Positions 17,083-25,588 of a stretch of DNA of 61,583 nt are shown here, piece after piece. The number at the start of each line of letters is the position of its first letter. The stretch's first letter is position 1. Below the pieces are notes generated by a model, which saw only the letters and a list, made by a program, of their open reading frames with translations, had not been told where the DNA came from and ran no database searches. This stretch comes from DATKUC01 sp964577375 (lineage in GTDB: Bacteria; Spirochaetota; Spirochaetia; DSM-27196; DATKUC01), in the NCBI GenBank assembly GCA_964577375.1, contig CAZNYW010000022.1, forward strand, positions 1 through 61,583, written 5' to 3'. Made by a program: the position numbers and the translations under genes.

Positions 17083-18179
17083 TGAGTACCCCCCTGCAGC
17101 TGCATCTGTTGACGCAGGTATTGCTGAAGCTGCTCTGCCTGCTGCTGCATGTCTAGGAGCTCCTGTCTGTAGGACTGTCCCGGCTGTTCGGCGGAAGGCG
17201 GTGCTGCCGGTGCGCCGGTCTTCCGGAGCTGCGACTGAAGGTCCGCGATCTGCTTGCGGAGATCCTGAATCGTCTGCTCCCTTTGTGTAAGCGTATTCTG
17301 AAGATCGCTGATCTGGCTGCTCAGGCGTGAAACCTCCTGAGACATCCCGTCATTCGACTCGCCTGCAATCTTCTTCTGATACGCGCTGATTGCTTCCTTG
17401 TAGGTCTTGATCTGATTCTGGTATTCGTCCACCGAGCGCAGTGATTCTTCATGGCTCCACTGGAGCAGCTTCAGTAGCTCCTCCTCGCGCCGCTTCTGAT
17501 CGATCAGCGACAGGTGGTAGCGTGCCGCCTCTACGCGATAGCTGGTCGGGAAATTGTCGACCACCGCAAGAAAGAGCTTCTTTGCCTCATCGAAATGGCC
17601 GAGGTCGTAGAGCGACTCGCCGGACCAGTAGTAGGCGTTGGCGATGAAGGGCGAGGTGGGAAACTGCGAAATGAACTGCTGGAAGACCTGGATTGCCGAC
17701 TGGTAGTCCTGCTGCATGAAAAGGAGCCTGCCCTTCAGATAATTGGCCTCCACGTATGCGCTGTTCTTCTGGAAGTGCATGAGAAAGTACTCGAGATTCC
17801 GCTGCGCTTCGTCGAGCCGTCCGAGCGCCATGGCGGTCTTGGCCACCCAGAAGTAGCCGTCTCCCTCGTAGGGCTGATAGGCGGGATCCGAAGGATGAAT
17901 GGTGAGCTCGCGGAACTTCGGCAGCGCCGTGGAATAGTCGGCGCGCGAAAACGCGTTGAGGCCGTCGTTGAGGAGCTGCCGGGGCGAGCTCGCCTGCTGC
18001 GTAGTGTCGGCCGAGGCGGTCGTACCGGACGTCGCGGCAATTCCGTTGGATGTCTGGGCGGAGAGCGGGAGTGCGGCGAGAAACAGGACAGCCGCCGCGA
18101 ACATCCCTGCGGATGCGGTCCGAACAAAGAGGTGCTTGCCCTGACTCCGTTCCGAGATCTCGAAGTTTCGCGTTCTCAT
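17079..18179 (-). CDS. Periplasmic TPR/coiled-coil protein (YbgF/BamD-like)
   Basis: From the ATG at 18179 (preceded by GGAAAG) the protein has 366 residues. The signal peptide ends in LFLAALPLSAQ at about residue 42. TPR units follow (YQPYEGDGYFWVAKTAMALG, AYVEANYLKGRLLFMQQDY, FIANAYYWSGESLYDLGHF), the last being the YWSGE-type repeat common in YbgF/CpoB and BamD proteins. The C-terminal 150 residues form a long coiled coil rich in Gln and Glu. In YbgF the coiled coil precedes the TPRs; here the order is reversed. It is probably periplasmic and involved in envelope organisation. The in-frame ATG at 18203 has no ribosome-binding site. Confidence 0.78.
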   Translation of the reverse strand: MRTRNFEISERSQGKHLFVRTASAGMFAAAVLFLAALPLSAQTSNGIAATSGTTASADTTQQASSPRQLLNDGLNAFSRADYSTALPKFRELTIHPSDPAYQPYEGDGYFWVAKTAMALGRLDEAQRNLEYFLMHFQKNSAYVEANYLKGRLLFMQQDYQSAIQVFQQFISQFPTSPFIANAYYWSGESLYDLGHFDEAKKLFLAVVDNFPTSYRVEAARYHLSLIDQKRREEELLKLLQWSHEESLRSVDEYQNQIKTYKEAISAYQKKIAGESNDGMSQEVSRLSSQISDLQNTLTQREQTIQDLRKQIADLQSQLRKTGAPAAPPSAEQPGQSYRQELLDMQQQAEQLQQYLRQQMQLQGGTQ

Positions 18180-18249
18180 GTCTTTCCAGTACCTCTTTTC
18201 CATTGTCGGCGCCGGAACTTGGCAACTGAACGGCTTTTGACTGCCGTGG

Positions 18250-18903
18250 TCAGATGGACCGGAGTGTCGCGACCTCATCCGCCGGATCGTCCGCCGAAAA
18301 GAATGCAGACCCGGTGACGAGCACATCGGCTCCCGCCGATTTCACGAGATGCGCGGTCTCGCGGTTTATCCCTCCGTCCACCGAGATGCGAAAGCCGTGC
18401 CCGCCCTCCTTCCTCATCCGCGCGAGTCGGGACACCTTTTCGACACATTCGGGTATGAGCTCCTGACCGCCGAAACCGGGGTTCACGGTCATCACCAGAA
18501 TGACATCCACGTAGGCAAGAACCTCGCGGAGCGCCTCGGCGGGAGTGGACGGCACTATGGAGATGCCCGCTTTGACGCCGATCTCGTGTATTTCCTGGAG
18601 CAGCCGATGGACGTGGACCGCGGCTTCCAAATGAAAGGTGATCTGGTCCGCTCCGGCATCGGCGAACCAACCCAGCATCTTTTCCGGATGATTCACCATC
18701 AGGTGCGCATCGAAGGGCAGTTTCGTCAGCTTTCGCAGATCTTCGACCATCTTTGGTCCGAAGGTGAGGTTTGGAACGAAATGTCCATCCATCACGTCGA
18801 GGTGAACCCAGTCGCCCCCTGCCCTCTCGATGAGCGCTATACCTTCCTCGACGCGGGCAAAGTTCGAGGAAAGGACCGATGGAGCAACGAGCACCGGATG
18901 CAT
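18250..18903 (-). CDS. rpe: Ribulose-phosphate 3-epimerase
   Basis: A TIM-barrel enzyme of the pentose phosphate pathway that interconverts ribulose 5-phosphate and xylulose 5-phosphate. All hallmarks are present: APSVLSSNFARVEEG, HLDVMDGHFVPNLTFGP with the metal ligands, DAHLMVNHPEKML, MTVNPGFGGQ and ISVDGGIN. From the ATG at 18903 it has 217 residues, matching the family. An in-frame ATG at 18939 lies exactly where transcription is predicted to begin, so a leaderless form with 12 extra residues is possible. It heads the operon that continues through the YbgF-like gene to dtd. Confidence 0.93.
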   Translation of the reverse strand: MHPVLVAPSVLSSNFARVEEGIALIERAGGDWVHLDVMDGHFVPNLTFGPKMVEDLRKLTKLPFDAHLMVNHPEKMLGWFADAGADQITFHLEAAVHVHRLLQEIHEIGVKAGISIVPSTPAEALREVLAYVDVILVMTVNPGFGGQELIPECVEKVSRLARMRKEGGHGFRISVDGGINRETAHLVKSAGADVLVTGSAFFSADDPADEVATLRSI

Positions 18904-18945
18904 GCTCAGTTCGTTGGACGGGCCGTTTCGGTCGTTCATGGTAAT

Positions 18946-18974
18946 ATCATATGCGAATTGCCCGCCCGAGGCAA
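18946..18974 (-). promoter_or_regulatory. rpe operon promoter
   Basis: Minus strand: TTGCCT (18969-18974) and TATGAT (18946-18951) with a 17-base spacer. The -35 box lies in the left arm and loop of a perfect hairpin (18965-18983). The predicted transcription start falls at 18939. Confidence 0.55.
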
Positions 18975-18997
18975 AGCCTCGGGAAGGCACAGCCTTC
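18965..18997. repeat. Two back-to-back perfect hairpins in a divergent promoter region
   Basis: CCCGAGGC AAA GCCTCGGG (18965-18983) and GAAGGC ACA GCCTTC (18983-18997) are perfect inverted repeats with 8- and 6-base arms and 3-base loops that share one base. They lie between rpe and the divergent TPR gene. They could be an operator, a transcript-end hairpin or an intergenic palindromic repeat. Confidence 0.7.
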
Positions 18998-19025
18998 GCG
19001 GCAGGAGAAATAGGGCCCCGGTTCG

Positions 19026-19053
19026 TTGACTAATTATTTCCTACTGATATAAT
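19026..19053 (+). promoter_or_regulatory. Promoter for the TPR-greA operon
   Basis: TTGACT (19026-19031) and a perfect TATAAT (19048-19053) with a 16-base spacer. The predicted transcription start is near 19060, only 13-22 bases before the plausible start codons. Confidence 0.65.
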
Positions 19054-19072
19054 GATTAAAAGCACTCGATGT

Positions 19073-20035
19073 ATGAAGGGTATGGCTCAGGAAAAGCACT
19101 TCGTGGATGAGGAAAACGTTGAACGGTTGTTACAGGACAGCTACAGCAGAATCAAGAGTCATGACGTTGATACCGCAATCCACCTCCTCGAGCGGGCGTT
19201 ATCCCTGGACTTCGACAACGGGGAGGTTGTTGCCTCCCTCAAGCTAGCCAATTTCTGGAAAGAGCGGCAGGATACAGCTGACTCAATCAGCACACCCTTC
19301 GAAAAGGGTGAGTACCTCCTGTCGCAGTGGCGGCCCTTCCAGACGTTCCTGGAACGAGTCGGCTCTCCATCCGAGCAGTCGCTGTACGCCATCAGGCAGC
19401 ACGTGTTCGGGCAGGCGCTCGGTCACTTCGAGCGGCTGCAGGAAGAGGCCGGTGGCGGCGACGTCGAGCTGCTTTTGCGTGTGGGCCGCTGCTACAAGGG
19501 TGTCGGGCAGTACGACCGGGCACTCGAGCAGCTGCAGGAAGCCGCGCGGCAGCGTAAAGAGGACGCCGAGATTCTCGCCGAGCTCGCCGACTGCTACGCG
19601 CTTGTGAACGAAGTACAGATTTCCAAGGCGTTCTTCCGTGAGGCCTTCTTCATTGCGCCTCAGCGGGTCGACCTGTTCAGCCTTGAATCTGAGATGATTC
19701 GACGACTGGTAGCCAAGGTGAAGGACCTGGGCTATCGGAGTCCGGCGCTCGAAGAGTGGGTGCCGGTCTTCGGGGTGCTCTACGGCGTGTTTACCGTGAA
19801 GCGCGAGCTGCGGTCGATCGAATATGGAAAATTGAAGCAATCGATTTACGCCCTGGAGCGCGAGCGCCAGGATCGTAGCGACAATGAGGATGTGCTGATG
19901 CCGCGCCTCATAAACCGGTACTTCTGGCTCATTGATCATTATGTGAGTACCGGAGAGGACCGCGGAAGGATCGATGAGGTTCTGCTCAAGTTGCGGACCC
20001 TCAATCCCGCGATCTATCAGCAGTATACAGCATAG
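19073..20035 (+). CDS. TPR protein upstream of greA
   Basis: About 320 residues of soluble, cytoplasmic helical-repeat protein. TPR-like units include AIHLLERALSLDFDNGEVVA, LLLRVGRCYKGVGQYDRALE and ILAELADCYALVNEVQISK. Candidate starts are ATG at 19073 or 19082; an ATG at 19052 lies inside the -10 box and can be excluded. Neither candidate has a well-placed ribosome-binding site. It precedes greA by 81 bases on the same strand. GreA of this group itself carries a long helical-repeat N-terminus, so a shared role is possible but unproven. Confidence 0.75.
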   Translation: MKGMAQEKHFVDEENVERLLQDSYSRIKSHDVDTAIHLLERALSLDFDNGEVVASLKLANFWKERQDTADSISTPFEKGEYLLSQWRPFQTFLERVGSPSEQSLYAIRQHVFGQALGHFERLQEEAGGGDVELLLRVGRCYKGVGQYDRALEQLQEAARQRKEDAEILAELADCYALVNEVQISKAFFREAFFIAPQRVDLFSLESEMIRRLVAKVKDLGYRSPALEEWVPVFGVLYGVFTVKRELRSIEYGKLKQSIYALERERQDRSDNEDVLMPRLINRYFWLIDHYVSTGEDRGRIDEVLLKLRTLNPAIYQQYTA

Positions 20036-20116
20036 AGCCATCGCGCACGCTGCCGCCGGGCCACGGGCCTGAGACGGCGAGTCGCAATCCACAGGTTGGA
20101 ACCGGGAGCGGAACCC

Positions 20117-22882
20117 ATGTCGGAAAAGTTACTGGACTCGATAAGCGAACTACTCAACGAGGAGAAGTGGACGCGTGCCACTCTCAACAACTACACCGTC
20201 GGCAATTTCAAAGAGCTCGACAAGATTCTCGACGAGGTTTTCCAAAGCGAGGCCGAAGAGGAGGTTGTGCAGCTTTGTGACGAGCACCTGCAGCACACCA
20301 AGAACAGCATCATCGCGCTCTACATTTCGGGAATACTGAACCTTTCCCGGCAGACGGTCGACGACACCAACCTGATAATGCTCATAAGCATATTCACGGA
20401 CAATCATAAGTGGAACATCGTCGAATACCTCTGCCAGAGGATACTGGAGTTCGGGGAGAACAAGAGCGCCCTGCGCACGCTGGCGGACTGCTACAACAAT
20501 GAGAATCAGCCCGAACGGATGTACGAGGTCTGGGAGCGCCTTATCCGCGTCGACTACGAAGAGGCCGACATCGTCAAACACCTCGCGGAGAAGAAAGAAA
20601 AGGACGGTGCGACCGAAGAGGCGGTAAACTACTACAAGAAGGCGCTGCACCGCTATATAAACAAGAAGGTATTCACCAGCATAAAGGAAATCTGGGGCAA
20701 ACTGCTTCAGCTCGCGCCCGAAGAGACCGAGTTCTTCTATCACGCCGAAGGTAAGATCGCGAAGGCGATCAGCGAGGACCGCGCGGTTCAGCTCCTAACC
20801 GATCTGTACCCCTACTTCAAAGACAAGGAGCAGTGGGACACCGCCATCGACCTCCTGCGGCGAATTCTGGACTACGATCCAAAGAACGTCTGGGCGCGGA
20901 AGGAAATAGTCGAATGCTTCCGGGCGAAATACGCGCACCACAGTCAGCTCGAGGAGTACATCAAGCTCTCCAACCTGAACCAGAGCTGGCGGAATGTGCA
21001 CGATGCCATCGGTGATTTCGAAAAGCACATCTCGTTTGACGCCGGCAACTTCGTTTTTCACCGAACCTGGGGCGTCGGGCTGATCCGCGGGATCAAGGAC
21101 GACGAGATCCACATCGATTTCGTGAAGAAGCGCGGTCACTCGATGTCGCTCAAGATGGCGGTCAACGCGCTGACAATTCTGCCGAAGGAACATATCTGGG
21201 TTCTCAAGACCACCTGGAAAAGGGAAAAGCTCCACAAGCAGGTCAAGGAAGACCCGGCCTGGGCGCTGCGTGTGGTTATTCGAAGCTACGACAATGCAGC
21301 GGATATGAAGAAGATAAAGTCTGAGCTTGTTCCCTCCATTCTCACCGCGAGCGAGTGGTCAACCTGGAGCACACGCGCCCGCGAGGTGCTGAAGACCGAC
21401 GAGAGTTTCGGGAACCTGCCCGACAAGCTTGACCACTACGTGGTTCGTGACCAGCCCATTTCCTATGAAGAGAAGACCTTCAACAAGTTCAAGGCTGAGA
21501 AAAACTTTTTCGAACGGGTAAAGACGCTCGAAGAGTTTCTCGACTATGTGGAAAAAGACGACAATTCCGACGCGGATACCGATTTCTTCCGCGAAATGCT
21601 CGACTACTTTACCGGTTTTCTCAAGAGCTACGGCCAGGTGAACGAGCAGGTGATTTCCAGCTTCCTGGTCGTGCGCAAGATTGTCTCGAACTATCCCTAT
21701 CTGAATCCGGGCGCCGTGCTCGATTTCCGCGAGCTGTACAATCAGATCGGCAACGTGGAAGAGGTCTTCGCGAAGATCGACAACTCGGACCTCAAGCGCG
21801 AGTTTCTCACCCAGATTCGCAAAAACGACCGGAGCTGGCCGGAGACCTTCGTCCGTCTCTTCCCCTACTTTCTCAGCAAGGACATTATCGGCGACCTCTA
21901 CCGGGCGGATAACCGGGAGAAGCTCGCACAGCTCTTCCATTCGGCAATGGGCAGCTACCGTGATTCGCGTGAAGCGTTCGTGTGGATCGCGCGGAACTGC
22001 ATGGACGACGAGTGGTTCCGTGAGCTGGATGTCGACTACGAGAAGACGCTCATCGCCATGATTCACCTGCTGGATCTCACCTATCGCGACATCAGCAACC
22101 GGAAGGACGTGAGCTCCAACCGCAAGGTGAACAAGCAGATCCAGGGCTTCCTCTTCAAGGACGAGCACCTGCCCGGCTTTGTGCAGAAGGCGGACGAGGA
22201 GTCGCTCACGCGGATCTACACCCTTGTCGACGACGTCAAAGAGCTCGATCCTGCGGTGAAGCTCGAGCTTCGGCACAAGATCCTCGAACGCTTTCCGGAC
22301 TTCAAGTTCTACGGCGGCGAGAAGGGAAAAGAGGCCGTCAGCCGTGCTTCGTTCTATGTAATTGCCGCGAGCTACGAGGCGAAGCAGCGTGCGCTCACGC
22401 ACATGCAGCAGGTAGAGGTGCCGGCAAACTCGAAGGAGATAGGTGTTGCGCGGGAGTATGGTGACCTGCGTGAGAACGCGGAGTTCAAGGCGGCCAAGGA
22501 GCGGCAGGAGATCCTCAATACGTCCATCGGCAAGCTGACCGAAGAGCTCGATCGTGCGCAGGTCATCAGCCCGAACGACGTGGACACCTCGAAGATTGCC
22601 TACGGCACCTTCGTGAAGCTGCACAATATGGATACGAACAAGGCCGAAGAATACACGATCATGGGACCCTGGGAGTCAAATCCGAACGCGGCTGTCATTT
22701 CCTATCTGTCGCCCTTCGGAAACGAGCTTTATGGATCCGAGATCGGCGACGAGCTGAACTTCATCATCAACGAACGGCCCTACAATTACCGGGTCGAAGA
22801 GATCAAGCTGGCGGATTTCGATCGAATCTCGGCGCAGGTGCGGTCCATGGAGGATGTCGAGGCGAAGAGCCCGGCACACTGA
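20117..22882 (+). CDS. greA: Giant spirochaete-type transcription elongation factor GreA
   Basis: A 921-residue protein; typical GreA has about 158. The last 175 residues are a complete GreA: coiled-coil with the acidic tip EYGDLRENAEFKAAKE (Asp and Glu that stimulate RNA polymerase cleavage of backtracked RNA) and the globular C-terminal domain. Residues 1-300 and 360-740 are mostly helical and TPR/HEAT-like. At about 310-352 a compact segment, FVFHRTWGVGLIRGI followed by DDEIHIDFVKKRG, resembles the RNA-polymerase-interacting fold of CarD and Mfd. GreA proteins near 900 residues are known from other spirochaetes. The ATG at 20117 is preceded by GGAG; an in-frame TTG lies 21 bases upstream. 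Confidence 0.93.
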   Translation: MSEKLLDSISELLNEEKWTRATLNNYTVGNFKELDKILDEVFQSEAEEEVVQLCDEHLQHTKNSIIALYISGILNLSRQTVDDTNLIMLISIFTDNHKWNIVEYLCQRILEFGENKSALRTLADCYNNENQPERMYEVWERLIRVDYEEADIVKHLAEKKEKDGATEEAVNYYKKALHRYINKKVFTSIKEIWGKLLQLAPEETEFFYHAEGKIAKAISEDRAVQLLTDLYPYFKDKEQWDTAIDLLRRILDYDPKNVWARKEIVECFRAKYAHHSQLEEYIKLSNLNQSWRNVHDAIGDFEKHISFDAGNFVFHRTWGVGLIRGIKDDEIHIDFVKKRGHSMSLKMAVNALTILPKEHIWVLKTTWKREKLHKQVKEDPAWALRVVIRSYDNAADMKKIKSELVPSILTASEWSTWSTRAREVLKTDESFGNLPDKLDHYVVRDQPISYEEKTFNKFKAEKNFFERVKTLEEFLDYVEKDDNSDADTDFFREMLDYFTGFLKSYGQVNEQVISSFLVVRKIVSNYPYLNPGAVLDFRELYNQIGNVEEVFAKIDNSDLKREFLTQIRKNDRSWPETFVRLFPYFLSKDIIGDLYRADNREKLAQLFHSAMGSYRDSREAFVWIARNCMDDEWFRELDVDYEKTLIAMIHLLDLTYRDISNRKDVSSNRKVNKQIQGFLFKDEHLPGFVQKADEESLTRIYTLVDDVKELDPAVKLELRHKILERFPDFKFYGGEKGKEAVSRASFYVIAASYEAKQRALTHMQQVEVPANSKEIGVAREYGDLRENAEFKAAKERQEILNTSIGKLTEELDRAQVISPNDVDTSKIAYGTFVKLHNMDTNKAEEYTIMGPWESNPNAAVISYLSPFGNELYGSEIGDELNFIINERPYNYRVEEIKLADFDRISAQVRSMEDVEAKSPAH

Positions 22883-22905
22883 TCAGCTTCTGCCCCGTCC
22901 GGTGC

Positions 22906-22925
22906 AGGCGCGTGACCCTGCGCCT
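22906..22925. terminator. Hairpin between convergent greA and HEAT gene
   Basis: AGGCGC (22906-22911) and GCGCCT (22920-22925) form a 6-base stem with an 8-base loop in the 41-base gap between two convergent genes. There is no U-run on either strand, so it is at best a weak bidirectional end signal. Confidence 0.3.
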
Positions 22926-24354
22926 ACTGCGCCGGTCCGGTCTGTCCACCACCAGCGCCCAGCGTCTGCAGCGCACGGTCGACTTCTCTTCCAAGGATTG
23001 CCGGGGCATGCTCTCCGCGCAGCTTCTCGACGCTTGCGCGGAGGCCGGTCATTCGGTTGAGCGCGATTCCTCTCAGACCATAAATCTGCACGATGTAGTC
23101 CGGGTGCGAGAGCAGCAGCTCGTAGAGACCCGAAAGCAGCGGAGACTTCGTTTTCGACAGGGCTTCACCGGTGGCGTAGAGCATGTGCTTGTCCCGGGAA
23201 GCCCATTCGGTCTGGATTACCTTTTTGAATGAGTCTATCGATCCTCGCAGGTCATTCTCGACGAGCTGCCTGAGCGCGGCTGTTCTCAGGTCGAGCGAAG
23301 CCCCGTTCTGTTCCATCAACTTCTGAAGCAGTTTCCAGCCGTCCGATGTCCCGAGAGCACCGAGCGTCTTGATCGCCTCGGTTCGAACGTGGATGTCGGG
23401 ATCGTGCTCCGCCTTGTAGATGACCGCCGCCGTCTCGCCGGCAAGGTGATTTCGCGCCACCCCCTGCAGCGCCGCTATCCGCACACCGGCCGCCGAGTCG
23501 CGCAGGGCAGCCGACATCGCGTCGGCGGAGTCCTTTGTATTGAATCTTCCCAGCGCCGACACCCCGTATGCGCGAAGGTAGGCGTTGGAGCTCCGGATAA
23601 GCTCGGTAAGGGCCGGGATGGCCTTCGGGTCGCCTATCTTTCCGAGGGAGTCGGCAGCGTACTGACGCAGTACTGGCGGCTGCGTGGTGTCGCCCAGCAC
23701 CGAGAGCAGCGGCTCGAGCGCCTTTTCGGCTTTGAGATCGCCCAGCGTGAGAATTGCGTCTCCCATCGATGTCTCCGACAGATCATTCTTCGCTAAGTGG
23801 TCGAGAAGCACCTTCTCGAGTGACGAAAAATCGTACGCTGTTGGACCGTTCCGGTCGGCGACCGCCCCGAGTCCCCGCACTGCGGCGTTCGATACTGCTT
23901 CGGTGGGGTTGTCGACGAAGGATTCGAGCAGGGATACGGTCTCTTTTGACGGGTGCTCGACAGTCCGCGAAAGGTAGGAAATCGAGGCGATTTCCAGGTC
24001 GGTGTTATCCGGTTTGGTGTCAAGATAGGCGCGTACCGCCGCTTCGGCACCGGAATAGGAAAGGGTGGAATAGAGATCGAGTATCGCGCTGCGAACCTTG
24101 TCGTCGTATGTCGAGGAGAAGGTGGTGACGAGGTCCTTGTTGAGACTGTCGTCGTTGCGCTGCTTGAGCGAGTCGATGAGGTCGACGATCTCCGAATTGA
24201 TGCCATACTTGAGCGTCGCCCGCCACTGGGCGAGGAGCGTATCACTCGGTGAAGAGGACGCAGGTGCAGAGGACTGTGCATTTGCCTGAAGACCGGAAAT
24301 GAACAGCATCGACAGGACAAGGACGGGCACTACCGAATATCGCTGAGCGGACAC
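22924..24354 (-). CDS. Exported HEAT-repeat protein
   Basis: A 476-residue protein starting at GTG 24354 with a strong GGGAGG upstream. The signal peptide SVVPVLVLSMLFISGLQANA has a probable cleavage site at ANA. The rest is built of HEAT-like helix pairs of about 30-37 residues, for example VLRQYAADSLGKIGDPKAIP, YLRAYGVSALGRFNTKDSA and HVRTEAIKTLGALGTSDGW. Such solenoids are protein-binding scaffolds. It is probably periplasmic or surface-linked. It has its own promoter downstream of tgt and converges on greA. The partner is unknown. Confidence 0.82.
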   Translation of the reverse strand: MSAQRYSVVPVLVLSMLFISGLQANAQSSAPASSSPSDTLLAQWRATLKYGINSEIVDLIDSLKQRNDDSLNKDLVTTFSSTYDDKVRSAILDLYSTLSYSGAEAAVRAYLDTKPDNTDLEIASISYLSRTVEHPSKETVSLLESFVDNPTEAVSNAAVRGLGAVADRNGPTAYDFSSLEKVLLDHLAKNDLSETSMGDAILTLGDLKAEKALEPLLSVLGDTTQPPVLRQYAADSLGKIGDPKAIPALTELIRSSNAYLRAYGVSALGRFNTKDSADAMSAALRDSAAGVRIAALQGVARNHLAGETAAVIYKAEHDPDIHVRTEAIKTLGALGTSDGWKLLQKLMEQNGASLDLRTAALRQLVENDLRGSIDSFKKVIQTEWASRDKHMLYATGEALSKTKSPLLSGLYELLLSHPDYIVQIYGLRGIALNRMTGLRASVEKLRGEHAPAILGREVDRALQTLGAGGGQTGPAQ

Positions 24355-24375
24355 AGTTGTCGCCTCCCTACCTGT

Positions 24376-24404
24376 AGTATATCGGCACCGCCGCCGCTTG
24401 TCCG
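24376..24404 (-). promoter_or_regulatory. Promoter of the HEAT-repeat gene
   Basis: Minus strand: CGGACA (24399-24404) and TATACT (24376-24381) separated by 17 bases, in the gap behind tgt. The transcript would start near 24369, with GGGAGG before the GTG start. Confidence 0.45.
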
Positions 24405-24417
24405 AATTTGCGATTGC

Positions 24418-25566
24418 TCAGCCCTGCGCGGCCGGGTAGCGTGAGAGGAAGTCTTCGCGAAAACGGGCAAAGGATCCGGCCCGGATGGCCGCTCGAATGT
24501 CCTTCATCAGCTCCTGAAGGAAAAAGAGGTTGTGCTCGGTCGCCAGCATCGGTCCGAGCATCTCGCCGGCTTTGAAGAGGTGACGGAGGTAGGCCCGGGA
24601 ATAGGTTCGGCAGGTCCGGCAGCCGCAGTCCGGATCGATCGGTGCAATATCGCGGGTGTACTCCTCCCGCTTAAGTGCGAGGCGGCCGGTGCGCGTGAAT
24701 ACGGTTCCGTTCCGGGCAATCCGCGTCGGAAACACGCAATCGAACATATCGATTCCGTTCGCCACCGCGTCGAGGATGTAGCGCGGTGAGCCGATACCCA
24801 TCAGATAGCGCGGCAGCGCCGCGGGTAGAAGCGCGGCGGTAAAGCTGAGAAACTCCAGGAAGACATCGTAAGTCTCCCCCACAGAGAGGCCGCCGATCGC
24901 AATGCCGGGAAGCTCGAGGGCGATGATCTCCTCGGCGCTTCTCGTGCGCAGATCCTTGAAGAAGTTCCCCTGCACAATTCCAAAGAGAAGGCCCCGGTAT
25001 GAGCCGCCGTTCTCCACCCATTCCTTCTTGGCCCGCGTTGCCCACCGCGTCGTCATCTCCGCAGCGTCCTTGGCGTCGTGCAGCGATATTCCTGGCGCCG
25101 TGCATACATCGAGCGCCATCTGAATATCGCTGTCGAGGCTGCGCTGAATCTGCACCACCTTTTCAGGCGTGAGGCGGTGAGAAGAACCGTCAACATGTGA
25201 TCGAAAGTAGACACCCTCCTCCTCTATCTTGCGGAACGGTGCGAGTGAGAAGACCTGATAGCCTCCCGAGTCGGTGAGAATGTTGTGCGGCCAGCCGGCG
25301 AACCTGTGCAGTCCGCCGAAGCGCTCGATGACCTCGGTGCCCGGGCGAAGATAGAGGTGATAGGTGTTGCCGAGGATGAGCCGGTAGCCGAGGTCAGCGA
25401 GGGCGTCGTGCCTGATGGCCTTCACGGTGCCGGCAGTTCCGACCGGCATGAAGACCGGCGTTTCGAGGGTTCCATGTGGCAGCGTGAGCATGCCGGTCCG
25501 CGCTGCCGAGCCGGTGTCTGTACGCTCGAGCGAGAAGATGCCGAATGCCGCCGATTCGGTATTCAC
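24418..25566 (-). CDS. tgt: tRNA-guanine transglycosylase
   Basis: A 382-residue enzyme that replaces guanine 34 by preQ1 in tRNAs with GUN anticodons, a step of queuosine synthesis. DSGGYQVFSL and the nucleophile region GIDMFDCVFPTR are conserved, and the zinc site CGCRTCRTYSRAYLRHL near the C-terminus is complete. GTG at 25566 is chosen because GGAG lies 6 bases upstream; the frame is open further but would enter lptG. QueA, which acts next in the pathway, is encoded at 51-52 kb. Confidence 0.95.
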   Translation of the reverse strand: MNTESAAFGIFSLERTDTGSAARTGMLTLPHGTLETPVFMPVGTAGTVKAIRHDALADLGYRLILGNTYHLYLRPGTEVIERFGGLHRFAGWPHNILTDSGGYQVFSLAPFRKIEEEGVYFRSHVDGSSHRLTPEKVVQIQRSLDSDIQMALDVCTAPGISLHDAKDAAEMTTRWATRAKKEWVENGGSYRGLLFGIVQGNFFKDLRTRSAEEIIALELPGIAIGGLSVGETYDVFLEFLSFTAALLPAALPRYLMGIGSPRYILDAVANGIDMFDCVFPTRIARNGTVFTRTGRLALKREEYTRDIAPIDPDCGCRTCRTYSRAYLRHLFKAGEMLGPMLATEHNLFFLQELMKDIRAAIRAGSFARFREDFLSRYPAAQG

Positions 25567-25588
25567 ATAGGACTCCTGTGGCACACGG

